Under the pieces are notes generated by a model that was not told where the DNA came from, did no database searches, and was given only the letters and a program-made list of their open reading frames with translations. Made by a program: the position numbers and the translations under genes. From Bacteroidota bacterium (GTDB lineage Bacteria; Bacteroidota; Bacteroidia; Palsa-948), in assembly GCA_016213405.1 (NCBI GenBank), contig JACRAM010000061.1, forward strand, positions 1 through 55,251: a DNA stretch of 55,251 nt, given 5' to 3'. The stretch's first letter is position 1. Every line of letters starts with the position of its first letter. Shown in pieces: positions 8,807 to 18,400 of the stretch.

Positions 8807-10699
8807 ATGAGTATGAGCACCACACAAAGTATTCCGGTTGCAAAGAAAAGTAAAGGCAGTGCCGTTACTGTAAACCAGCATGTCGTTGAAATTGTAAGCG
8901 ACTCCGGAGAAGGGGCACAAAAAGCCGGACAAAGTTTCGGTTCTATTTCTGCCAAGATGGGAAATGGAGTTTGGACGGTAGAGATTATTCCTGCCGAAAT
9001 TCAGCCACCCGCAAGGTCAAGAGCAGGCGCTTCTGGTATTCGCATCCGTGTGGGCTCGGAGAAGGTTACAAACATGGGCGACCATGCCAATATTGTTGTC
9101 GCTCTGAACGAGCAAGTACTTTACGGACGAATATCTCAGGATGCTTATACTGAAGGCACGGTGATTTTACTGGAGAACAAATGGGCAAACAGCGATATTG
9201 ATTCCATAAGAAAAGAATACGCAACGGCTCTGGCTGATTTTAAGTCCAAAGGATATAAAGTCATCGGAATTCCGATGGAAGAAGAATGTATGAAATTTGT
9301 TTCCGATGCGCGGAAAGGAAAAAACATGTGGGTGCTTGGTATGCTTTGCCATATCTACAACCGTGATTTAACAAAAGCGGAAGAGCAAATCAGATATATC
9401 TTCAAGAAGAAAGCGGAAAAAGTTTTTGAAGCGAATGTGAACCTTTTAAAAGGCGGATACAATTGGGCAAAAGAAAATTTAGAGCTCAATTTTGAAATTC
9501 CTCCCTTAGAGAATGCCGGTGACCAGGTTGTGATGAACGGAAACGAAGCCATTGCATTGGGCACCTTGGCAGCCGGAATCGAAGTATGCGCAATGTATCC
9601 GATTACTCCAGCAACTTCTGCTTCTCACAAACTTGCCGAGTGCATTGAAAATGCCGGAGGAATTCTTCATCAAGCCGAAGATGAAATTGCTGCGATTGGT
9701 TTCGCCATTGGTTCTTCCTACGCAGGAAAAACGGCCATTACAATTACTTCCGGACCCGGTCTTGCTTTGAAAACAGAATTTATCGGATTGGCTGTGATGG
9801 CTGAAGTTCCCTTAGTAATCGTAAATGTACAAAGAGGTGGCCCCTCAACAGGTTTACCTACCAAAGTTGAACAGGGTGATTTGTTAGCTTCCTTATACGG
9901 AGAAGCCGGAGATGCTCCGAAAATAATTATTGCTCCCGCAACTATTGAAGAATGTTTTCAGTTTGTAATTCTGGCACGAAAACTTGCTGAGGCGTTTCGC
10001 ACTCCGGTTATTATACTGACTGACGCAAATCTTGCTACCGGTGTTTCACCTTTCCCTCGCCCGAAAATAAATGCAGAATGGCTTGCGGCTCCCATTGACC
10101 AAAGCCGCTGGAAAAAAGAAATCGCTCCTTACAACTGGGATCCTGAAACCGGGATAAGTCCTCGGCCAATCCCCGGACAGAAAGACGGCATGTACCGATT
10201 GACCGGACTAGCGCATGACCATAACAGCAAAGTGGCTTACGATCCGGAAATAAATCAGAAATCAAGTGAAGCCAGAAGCAGAAAGATGGCTGCTGTGCTG
10301 CAAACATTGAAACCGCCCAAAGTGAATGGTGATGAGAGCGGAGATTTACTGGTTGTTGGATGGGGTTCTACAAAAGGCGCAATTGAAGAAGCCGTTGCCT
10401 CAGCCAGAAAATCGGGACTTAAAGTAAGCAGTTTGCATATACATTTCTTAAGTCCGCTTGAGCCGGGATTAGAGGAAATATTTAAAAAATTTAAAAAGAT
10501 AAAAACGGTTGAACTGAATTACAGCGATAAGATTGGCGATCCGCTTATCACCAAAAAGAGCAGACGATACGCTCAGTTAGCTTGGCTTCTCAGAGCACAA
10601 ACACTTGTGGATGTGGATTGTTACAGCAACGTTTTCGGACAGCCAATTAATCCAAGCAAAGTACTGGACATGATAAAAGAAGAATTGAAAGCAAAATAA
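8807..10699 (+). CDS. korA: 2-oxoacid:ferredoxin oxidoreductase, gamma-alpha subunit (copy 1)
   Basis: A 630-residue KorA-type subunit. Residues about 25-210 form the gamma domain (VEIVSDSGEGAQKAGQSFG, with the acidic-glycine loop). Residues about 240-480 form the alpha pyrimidine-binding domain (GNEAIALGTLAAGIEVCAMY, then YPITPATSASHKLAE and QAEDEIAAIGFAIGSSYAG), followed by the domain II region (LLVVGWGSTKGAIEEA). It pairs with KorB to oxidise a 2-oxoacid (2-oxoglutarate or pyruvate-like) with CoA, yielding CO2, acyl-CoA and two reduced ferredoxins. It is the first gene of the array leading into rnf. Substrate cannot be fixed from sequence. A paralogue lies at 34250-36166. Confidence 0.92.
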   Translation: MSMSTTQSIPVAKKSKGSAVTVNQHVVEIVSDSGEGAQKAGQSFGSISAKMGNGVWTVEIIPAEIQPPARSRAGASGIRIRVGSEKVTNMGDHANIVVALNEQVLYGRISQDAYTEGTVILLENKWANSDIDSIRKEYATALADFKSKGYKVIGIPMEEECMKFVSDARKGKNMWVLGMLCHIYNRDLTKAEEQIRYIFKKKAEKVFEANVNLLKGGYNWAKENLELNFEIPPLENAGDQVVMNGNEAIALGTLAAGIEVCAMYPITPATSASHKLAECIENAGGILHQAEDEIAAIGFAIGSSYAGKTAITITSGPGLALKTEFIGLAVMAEVPLVIVNVQRGGPSTGLPTKVEQGDLLASLYGEAGDAPKIIIAPATIEECFQFVILARKLAEAFRTPVIILTDANLATGVSPFPRPKINAEWLAAPIDQSRWKKEIAPYNWDPETGISPRPIPGQKDGMYRLTGLAHDHNSKVAYDPEINQKSSEARSRKMAAVLQTLKPPKVNGDESGDLLVVGWGSTKGAIEEAVASARKSGLKVSSLHIHFLSPLEPGLEEIFKKFKKIKTVELNYSDKIGDPLITKKSRRYAQLAWLLRAQTLVDVDCYSNVFGQPINPSKVLDMIKEELKAK

Positions 10700-10743
10700 G
10701 TGTCAATGTTAGTATTACGGAGATATACAACACCAACTTTGCT

Positions 10744-10785
10744 TTCTGCAACACTATTTCATAGCCATGAAGTAGTGTTGCAGAA
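10744..10785. repeat. 19-bp stem hairpin between korA1 and korB1
   Basis: The sequence from 10744 to 10762 pairs with 10767-10785 around the 4-base loop AGCC; the only imperfection is one T-G pair. The outer 13 bases (TTCTGCAACACTA) match perfectly. It is unrelated to the other repeat families in the window. No T-run follows, so it is a poor terminator; it could be a transcript-stabilising or processing structure between the two subunit genes. Confidence 0.7.
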
Positions 10786-10845
10786 GCGAATTTTGGATAA
10801 AATAAGTAGAATTTTGAATAAAACGAGTAAAAAAAATAAATAAAT

Positions 10846-10892
10846 AAGCCGATTGAAAGTCCTTCCCTTCGGGAAGGATTTAGGATGGGCTC
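10846..10892. repeat. Partial copy of the 84-bp palindromic element
   Basis: About 35 bases (10857-10892) are identical to the 3' part of the element inside the 1266-aa gene (16197-16231), including the hairpin CCTTCCCTTCGGGAAGG and the word GGATGGGCT. The first hairpin of the full element is absent here; only AAGCC at 10846-10850 remains of the left arm. It lies 16 bases before the korB1 start and so probably falls in its leader. Confidence 0.75.
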
Positions 10893-10907
10893 TTAACCAA
10901 TTACCAT

Positions 10908-11864
10908 ATGTTCGGATTAAAACCAGACCTCTGCAATGTTCCGCTCAGTGATGAACATTATTCATTGGAAGATTATGAAGGTGGTGTAGCCCGTTGGTGC
11001 CCCGGCTGTGGCGACCATGGCATTCTCACCTCTGTGCAAAAGTTGTGCAGAGAAAAACAATTAGTGCCTGAGAAAACTGTTTTCGTAAGCGGAATTGGAT
11101 GCAGCAGCCGTTTCCCTCATTACATGAACACTTATGGTTTCCACGGCTTGCATGGAAGAGCGTTTCCTGTTGCTTCAGGCGTAAAATTCCGCAGACCTGA
11201 TCTGAATGTGTTTGTTGTCACAGGTGACGGAGATTGTTGTTCCATCGGCACGGCACATTGGATTCATGCAATCCGATACAATATGAATATGACGGTTCTG
11301 CTGTTGGACAATAGCATTTATGGTCTCACAAAAAAACAAACCAGTCCGACAAGCGCTAGAGGAACTAAATCAAACACACATCCTGCCGGCTCTATTCTAC
11401 CTCCGATAAATCCAATCCAAACGACCCTGGGCGTATCCAATGTTTCTTTTGTTGCACAAACTGCCGATTGGAATCCCGCTCATGTTTACGAAACCATTAA
11501 AGCGGCATATGAGCATCCCGGATTTTCATTTGTACGCGTGGTTCAGCGATGCCCTGTATACATGCGCGATTTATACGATGCGGCTGTGACAGATCCCACT
11601 GCATTGACATTGCTTACGCATGAAAATGGAATTAAGCTTCATGAGAAGGTGGAAAAAAGTTTTAAAAATATTATTAAGCACGATCCAAGCGATATTAATA
11701 AAGGAAGAGAATATGCTGAATTGAAAGACAGTATTCCAATCGGGCTTTTCTATCAGAATAAGAATGCCCCCCGTTACGATGAGTACGGAGCACACAACAT
11801 TGGAATGCCTGTGGAAGAACGCCTTGACGCTATTAATAAAGAGCTAGATAAATATGCAGTGTAA
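10908..11864 (+). CDS. korB: 2-oxoacid:ferredoxin oxidoreductase, beta subunit (copy 1)
   Basis: A 318-residue KorB, the thiamine-diphosphate-binding subunit. WCPGCGDHGILTSVQ (about residues 31-45) gives two of the cluster or TPP-loop Cys residues, and [19 protein letters not shown] the next. The TPP/Mg signature VVTGDGDCCSIGTAH is intact (about residues 103-117), with the Mg-ligand Asn about 25-30 residues downstream in LLLDNSIYGLTKKQ. The final 70 residues include GLFYQNKNAPRYDEY, a common KorB tail. It is separated from korA1 by 208 bases that hold two palindromic elements, which is unusual for subunits needed in equal amount. Catalytically it appears complete. Confidence 0.92.
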   Translation: MFGLKPDLCNVPLSDEHYSLEDYEGGVARWCPGCGDHGILTSVQKLCREKQLVPEKTVFVSGIGCSSRFPHYMNTYGFHGLHGRAFPVASGVKFRRPDLNVFVVTGDGDCCSIGTAHWIHAIRYNMNMTVLLLDNSIYGLTKKQTSPTSARGTKSNTHPAGSILPPINPIQTTLGVSNVSFVAQTADWNPAHVYETIKAAYEHPGFSFVRVVQRCPVYMRDLYDAAVTDPTALTLLTHENGIKLHEKVEKSFKNIIKHDPSDINKGREYAELKDSIPIGLFYQNKNAPRYDEYGAHNIGMPVEERLDAINKELDKYAV

Positions 11865-11881
11865 ATAAACCTATTAATCAT

Positions 11882-14398
11882 ATGGTGAAATCAAAAAACA
11901 CTTCAAAAGAATTACTGTTTAATGAATTCCTGAAGGAAGAAGCACTTACATCCGCACAAGAAGTTGAAGTTGCTTTAGAGATTGACAAAACAGAAACCAT
12001 AAGCTACAAGTTTCCTGCTCCTTCAGCAGCAACAGAAGATGAAATAAAAAACCAGTGGCGCACCATAAGAAATTATTTCCGCACGGGTGAAAAACCCAAA
12101 GGCGCTGAATCCGCGGGACTCATGCCCGTTTTACTCGCACCATATCTTACCAGTGAAGAGTTAACCACCGATTATCCTGTTTTTCTATCCGAGGAAAATG
12201 AGATTGCAAATTGCTGCTTTTCTGATTTACTTGGCCGCACTTTCAAAAAAACATTTAAAGAAAAAGAAGCAGCAATCTTATTGAAATACTTTCCCAAGAT
12301 CGAAAGTTCCGTCAGGAAACATGTTTCCAAAGCAAATAATTTCTGTTCGTTGAAATCCGCTGTTGATAACGCTCTCCATGAGCTTTCCAAAATAAAAGTA
12401 AATGGCGAAGACGGAATTAATTTCTTAAAAGACATTGAAAAGTTCAAAATCAATCTTCCGACAACAGGAAATCTGCTGGGATTTTCACAACAGACACCGA
12501 TACACTTGCTCGTTCATTTACTAAAGTATCAGTTTCATCAAAAGAGAAAAACCTTCCTGTTAGAAATTCACCGCTTAAAGTCCGGGCTGCAGGATTTAAT
12601 AGCAGTTGAAAAGGGCAATGTTTCAAAAGATGAAACTTTTGATTTTGCTGATTCGCTTATTGAATTTAAAAAACTGGACACGCTTATGCCCGAAAGCGCT
12701 TCGGTGTCAATGCCAAAGAAAAGAACGGAACGTATTGTTAATTGCATCAACGCTCTGGACTCCGCGGAAAATTTATTGTTAAACAATGAGAGTATCATAT
12801 ATATAGGTAAAGCTTTATCCGAAAATTCAAATTTCAAATGGAAAGAACTGCTACAGAGTCTTGATGTGCGAATTGCCGCTGCCAATGAAAGTTGCTCATC
12901 CGCGGTCGATAGTTTCAAAACACATATTTCCAAGCTTGCTAAATTAATTGGGCAAGTGAGGATTGCTGAGTTAGAAGTTAAAAATAACTATGACGAAGAA
13001 ATCCACTCGGATTATTTTACACGATTCAACTGGCATTATTTCACCGAAGAAGAAACAGCACTTTGTCCTCCGGTTGTTTTAATCGAGGAAACTCAAAATC
13101 TTTTAAGAAAAGAGTTGCCGCATTTTTCTGCATTGATATCTTCAAACAAACCAATAAAAGTGTTGGCAATTAACAGGCCTACTCCTTTTAAAATAAATAA
13201 GAACGGAAATGAATCGGATGAATTACTTTCTTTTCAGCAGGAACTGAGCGCACTGGCTGTTTCTCACAGAAATGCTTTTACACTTCAAAGCGCTTCACAT
13301 AATCCAATTCATCTTTTATCAGGAATGGAATCGGGACTTGCTTCATCCGCTCCTGCTTTGTTTCATGTTTTAATTTCTTCCGGTTTAAATAATACTGAGA
13401 GTCAGAATTTTCTTGACATCAGTTCAGCAGTGGAAGGAAGGCAGTTCCCTTTATTCACGTACAATGCAAAAGATAAAAGGTGGGGAAGCAGATTTAACAT
13501 TAATGCTAATCCTCAACCCGATAAAAACTGGCCAAAATATTCTTTTGAATTAAAAACCGATAAAGAAAAAAATGAAAAACTTGAGCTGGCATTCACCTTC
13601 GCGGATTTCTATGCCGTGAATACTGTCAACAATAAAAATTTATTTATTGTTCCTCCTTCCTGCTGGTCAGAAGATTTAATTCCTTTGAGTGAATATCTTG
13701 AACAGTCTTCCGAGAAATTGTATTCTAAAGTTCCGTTCATCTGGCTGGCAGATAACGAAAACACTTTGCATAAAGCTGCAGTGCCCTATTCACTTGTGAT
13801 TGCCGCAAAAGAACGTTTGGATTTCTGGAATTTCATTCAGGAATTAGGCGGAGTAAACAGTTATCATGTTGAACAGGCAGTGAATCGCACACATCAGGAG
13901 TTGCAGGAACAAAAAGAAAAAGAGATTAAGGAAATTGAAAGCAAGTTTGAAAAACAAATAGAAGAAGTCCGGTCAACTGCTGCCGGAGAAGCAATGGATA
14001 AACTGGCAGGAATTCTGCTTGATCTTGACAGCATTTCCACTTCACCAGCAACAAAAATTTCAAAAAAATCTTCTTCCTCCGAAACCAAAGAAATAAAACC
14101 GGGAGAAACTTCTCCTGCTGTTACCACAATCGAAAAAGAAGTTTCAGTTTCTACCGAACCCTGGATTGAAACTTTCAGATGCACTTCCTGCAATGATTGC
14201 ACAGATAAATATCCGAGAGCATTCAAATATGATGGAGAGAAACAGGCATACGTGGATGACCCCACAACCATAACTTACGCTCAAATGGTAAAGGCGGCAG
14301 AAGCTTGTCCCGCAAAATGTATTCATCCCGGCATGCCGTTAAATCCAAACGAACCGGGACTGGAAGAATTAATCGCAAGAGCGAAACCATTTAACTAA
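11882..14398 (+). CDS. Degenerate PFOR-like protein with C-terminal [4Fe-4S] ferredoxin domain
   Basis: An 838-residue protein, 17 bases after korB1. The first 300 residues carry GLMPVLLAPYL (from about residue 79) and long helices. Residues about 355-690 resemble the beta region of long PFOR-type enzymes and the C-terminal third of the 1266-aa protein at 15401-19201: a RIAELEVKNNY block, then WHYFTEEETALCPPVVLI. At this point family enzymes read GGDG for TPP/Mg; here it reads VLIEETQNLLR. A coiled coil follows (HQELQEQKEKEIKEIESKFE), then a ferredoxin domain with Cys767, Cys770, Cys773 and Cys809 (CTSCNDC, then CPAKC; Cys813 is extra). It appears to be a non-catalytic electron carrier. Comparison with PFOR is from memory, not alignment. 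Confidence 0.65.
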   Translation: MVKSKNTSKELLFNEFLKEEALTSAQEVEVALEIDKTETISYKFPAPSAATEDEIKNQWRTIRNYFRTGEKPKGAESAGLMPVLLAPYLTSEELTTDYPVFLSEENEIANCCFSDLLGRTFKKTFKEKEAAILLKYFPKIESSVRKHVSKANNFCSLKSAVDNALHELSKIKVNGEDGINFLKDIEKFKINLPTTGNLLGFSQQTPIHLLVHLLKYQFHQKRKTFLLEIHRLKSGLQDLIAVEKGNVSKDETFDFADSLIEFKKLDTLMPESASVSMPKKRTERIVNCINALDSAENLLLNNESIIYIGKALSENSNFKWKELLQSLDVRIAAANESCSSAVDSFKTHISKLAKLIGQVRIAELEVKNNYDEEIHSDYFTRFNWHYFTEEETALCPPVVLIEETQNLLRKELPHFSALISSNKPIKVLAINRPTPFKINKNGNESDELLSFQQELSALAVSHRNAFTLQSASHNPIHLLSGMESGLASSAPALFHVLISSGLNNTESQNFLDISSAVEGRQFPLFTYNAKDKRWGSRFNINANPQPDKNWPKYSFELKTDKEKNEKLELAFTFADFYAVNTVNNKNLFIVPPSCWSEDLIPLSEYLEQSSEKLYSKVPFIWLADNENTLHKAAVPYSLVIAAKERLDFWNFIQELGGVNSYHVEQAVNRTHQELQEQKEKEIKEIESKFEKQIEEVRSTAAGEAMDKLAGILLDLDSISTSPATKISKKSSSSETKEIKPGETSPAVTTIEKEVSVSTEPWIETFRCTSCNDCTDKYPRAFKYDGEKQAYVDDPTTITYAQMVKAAEACPAKCIHPGMPLNPNEPGLEELIARAKPFN

Positions 14399-14401
14399 TC
14401 T

Positions 14402-15295
14402 ATGGTTAATGAAATAATCATAGCCGTAGTTATTCTCACGGGACTTGGTCTTTTGTTTGCCGCTATTCTTGCTATCGCCTATAAGAAACTTAAAGTGTGG
14501 GAAGACCCGCGCATTGATGCTGTTGAAGGAATGCTTCCGAAAGCAAATTGCGGTGCCTGCGGTGTGCCCGGATGCCGCGCTTTTGCGGAAATGGTAGTTA
14601 ACAAAACAATTAATCCGGGAAAATGTACAGTGAGTTCACGTGTTGCAGTTGATAGCATTGCAAGTTACATAGGTGTTGAAGCAAGTATCGGAGAAAAAGT
14701 TGTCGCGCGCCTTTTATGTGCGGGTGGAAAAAATGAAGCTCATAACATAGCGGATTACAAAGGAGGTTTAAGCACTTGCCGCGGTGAAGCGCTTGTTGCT
14801 GGCGGACCAAAACAATGTTCGTGGGGATGTTTAGGATTAGCAGATTGTGAAAAGGTTTGCGCTTTTGATGCTATAAAAATGAATGACAACGGACTTCCTG
14901 TTGTGGACATTGTCAAATGCACCGCGTGTAATGATTGTGTTGAAATTTGCCCCAAGGGAATATTTGTTTTGATGCCTATTGGACAGAAATTAATTGTTCA
15001 ATGCAAATCGCTGTTGGAAGGAGATGATGCGGAAGATAAATGCTCAGTTGCCTGTACTGCCTGCGGAAGATGTGTTGCCGATGCTGCACCCGGATTGATA
15101 GAGATAAAAAATAATCTGGCCGTGATTAATTACGAATTAAACAAGCTTTCTTCTCCCGAAGCAATCAAACGCTGTCCGACAGATGCAATAGTATGGCTGG
15201 AAAATTCCAAACAGTTTGACATAACAGAAAAATCAGAACTGCCTATAGGAAAAGTGGAAAGTTTATCTGATTTAGAAAATGTTTATTATCAATAA
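14402..15295 (+). CDS. rnfB: Rnf complex subunit B (Fe-S entry subunit)
   Basis: RnfB receives electrons from ferredoxin at the cytoplasmic face. The 297-residue protein has one N-terminal membrane helix (residues about 4-27), then the RnfB-specific motif NCGACGVPGC (about residues 49-58) with a further Cys downstream in GKC, which together hold one [4Fe-4S] cluster. More cluster motifs follow: CSWGCLGLADCEKVCAFDAI, CTACNDCVEICPKGIF, CSVACTACGRC and RCPTDAI, giving several more clusters. It starts 3 bases after the 838-aa gene, so the two are closely coupled. In most Bacteroidota rnfC follows directly; here a 3.8-kb PFOR-like gene lies between. Confidence 0.93.
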   Translation: MVNEIIIAVVILTGLGLLFAAILAIAYKKLKVWEDPRIDAVEGMLPKANCGACGVPGCRAFAEMVVNKTINPGKCTVSSRVAVDSIASYIGVEASIGEKVVARLLCAGGKNEAHNIADYKGGLSTCRGEALVAGGPKQCSWGCLGLADCEKVCAFDAIKMNDNGLPVVDIVKCTACNDCVEICPKGIFVLMPIGQKLIVQCKSLLEGDDAEDKCSVACTACGRCVADAAPGLIEIKNNLAVINYELNKLSSPEAIKRCPTDAIVWLENSKQFDITEKSELPIGKVESLSDLENVYYQ

Positions 15296-15300
15296 ACAAA

Positions 15301-15394
15301 GATTACAATGATTTCAGAAAAACAAAAACGAGATTACAGAGATGAAATAGTACATAATCACCGTAATCTTTTTTTCGAAAATCTTGTAATCTCA
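15301..15394. repeat. GATTACA-type nested palindrome, second copy
   Basis: An imperfect nested palindrome fills the 105-base gap between rnfB and the 1266-aa gene: outer arms starting GATTACAATGATTTC (15301) and ending AAATCTTGTAATCTC (15394), inner arms AGATTACAGAGAT (15331-15343) and ATCACCGTAATCT (15357-15369). Related copies lie at 8669-8761 and 20560-20643. Confidence 0.75.
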
Positions 15395-15400
15395 GTATAA

Positions 15401-18400
15401 ATGAATATGAAAACAAATTATCATAATCTATTGGGGAAACAAATCAGCATGTCAGCAAAAAATGCTGCATGGTATCTTTCCTCTTCAATTTGCGAAAGTA
15501 TTTTGTCTTCTGAAAGCAGCAAGTCAGCCGATAAAAATATTTTCGGACGGCCGTTAGCTTTTTCAACTTCAAGTGATATTTCTTTTTCAATTGGTTTTGC
15601 TTCAACAGGATTGAGAGCAGGGACTATTTTGAATTCAAGTGAAATATCATCCAATATTGAAAGCATTGCGAATGCAGTCAGATTGCATATTCCGCTTGTA
15701 ATTTTTTCCAGCGTTGAATCTCAGTTTCAGGTAAATCAGTTTTCGCAAACAGGAGCAGTGGTTTTTTCTGCAGTCACTTCTCAGGAAGCTTTGGATTTGT
15801 TGCTTGTCTCTTATCGAATAGCTGAATTGTCACTCATTCCTGTTGTGGTTTGCATGGAAGAATCAATTAGTAATACAGAAGAAAATATTTTATTTCCCGA
15901 AAAAGAAACTCTGATAAATTTTGCAGGAAGCACAGACATTCTGATTTCAAGCCCTACTCCTTCTCAGCAAATGATTTTCGGCAAAAGCAGAAAAAGAATC
16001 CCAAACTGGTTCAATATTGACAATCCTGTTTCCATCGGTGCTGGAAAACAACTGAACGAAGCAGGACTCGAAACAGCTGCGCAGCAGGAATATTTTTATA
16101 ATCATCTGGAAGCAATTATTAATGATTCATTTCAGGAACTTAATAAAAAAGCCCATCCCCCAACCCCTTCCCAAAGGGAAGGGGAGTGGTGTATGCAAGT
16201 CCTTCCCTTCGGGAAGGATTTAGGATGGGCTTCTTATCTGGTAATTAGTTATGGCGGTATTTCTCCTGCAGTGGTGAAAGCTATTGACGAATATAATTCG
16301 AAGAATAAAATTAAAACCGCTTCCGCGCGACTTGTTCAGATAAATCCATTCCCAGCTAAAGCAATCAAGACGATTCTTGCAGGGAAAAAAGTTATTACTA
16401 TTCTTGAGCAGGCAACCGAAGGAATTAATCATTCGAATATTTTTAAAGAAGTTTCTTGTTTATCCGAAGCGAAACAATTAAAAGTTTTTTCAGGAAATTA
16501 TGGCTCTATTCCCACTTCAAATACTTTGCTTGAGGTAATAGCGAACATGTTGCCAGGTGGAAAAGGAAAATCAAAATTCTGGATTGATATTGATTTCACA
16601 CATTCCAATTCCAATTATCCCAAACATCAGGTATTGATGCAGGCGATTGACAGGGAATATCCCGACATTCAAAATAAAATAATTACTGCGGAAAATAAGT
16701 TCCAAATCCCAAGTTCCAAATCCCAAGCTCCAAATATCACAACTAAAATCAGGAGATATAACGATCAGGGTCCTGCCTATACAAAATTGTCGAGGTTCTA
16801 TGATGACACTGCAAGTTTCTTTCATACAAATCCAGAAGAACTTGTTGCAGATCCGTTTCAGGCAATTCCTGTAATGCCCCCGTCAACTGCGAATTTCAAT
16901 TATGCCGCTTCAGAGAAAAAACTTTTGCCCGTCTTCCTTTCGGATAAATGTACCGGATGCGGAGATTGTTTTCTGCATTGCCCGCATTCAGCAATAAATC
17001 CTTTAGTGATGGGCGTAGAAAATTTAATTAAAGCGGGTATTGCTATTTCAAGTTCTAACGGAGTTAAGATTACCCAACTCACTCCTTTAGTAAAAAATAT
17101 TGCTAAAAATATTCACGAAGTAATAAAACAAAACAAAGGAAAGATTTATTCTGTATCCGATTTCATTCCGACTGCCTTTGAAAATGTCGCTCAACAAATG
17201 AAATTGGAGGGCGATAAGTTGCAGGCAGCAAAACAAGATGCTGAATCAGTAACCTCCGCTTTAAAAAAATTGCCCATATCGGTTACTGATATTTTTTACA
17301 ACACTCCCGAACTCATTAAAAAAGGAAGTGGAGAATTATTTTCATTGACGATTGACACTAATTCTTGTACCGGTTGTTCCGTTTGTGAAACTGTTTGCAA
17401 TGATGATGCTCTGAAAATGACAGAACAAAATTCCGGAATCATTTCCGTGCATCAGGAAAAGTATTCTTTGTGGGAGCAAATGCCCGATACCAGCGGTGAA
17501 ACTATTTTACGGCTGCTGGATGAAAAAAAATACAATTCATTCTCTGCAATATTGCTGAGCAGATATTTTAATCAAGCGTTGAACGGGAAAAGCAGTACCA
17601 AAGATGGTGACGCAAGCAAATCAATAATTCATCTGGTGACAGCAGTTGCCGAAGCAACAATTCAACCGAAGATAAAAGAGGCAATAAAGACCATTGACGA
17701 ATTGATTACAGGATTGTCCCAGAACATTCACGATCAGCTTGGTTCTGCGTTGCCATCACAGGACTTTGAAGCACTTTCAAAAGTTCTTTCGGAAATAAAG
17801 GAAGACCGAAAACCTTTTGAAGAGGTGATTGAAAAACTCGGAACTGGAGATCGCCTTAAACTGGTGGATACAAAAAGTTTAAAAAGAAAAGTCGACCTGA
17901 CTGAAGCACTAAAAAAATTAAAATGGCTTACCAGCGATGGTTCTACAGGAACAGGCAGGGCAAGAATGGGAATTGCATTAGATGCTTCTTTAGATTGGAG
18001 CAATTCATATCCATGGAATAATTTTACTTCTCCTGTGTTAATTCAACTGGGTGGCAGCACTCCGGAACTTGCAAAAGGAATTGTGCAGGGACATATCCGG
18101 CAAGTTCTCGACAATATCAAAATTTTACGAAGAGCAGAACTTGAAATTAACGGCAAGTACGAGCCGGGCATTAACGATGCACAGATTGCTTCGCTAACAT
18201 GGAATGACTTAACAGAAAAAGAAAAAAATCTTGTCCCTCCGATTATTCTTATTGGCTGTAGAGCCAGACTTGCAGGAAAAAATTTGAATTCACTGGGCAA
18301 CATGCTCGATTGCAATTTTCCGCTAAAGGCGATTGTACTTGATGATGCAGTTCCTTCGATAGATAATTCCGCTGCTGATATTATTGGAGGTGTCGGAGCA

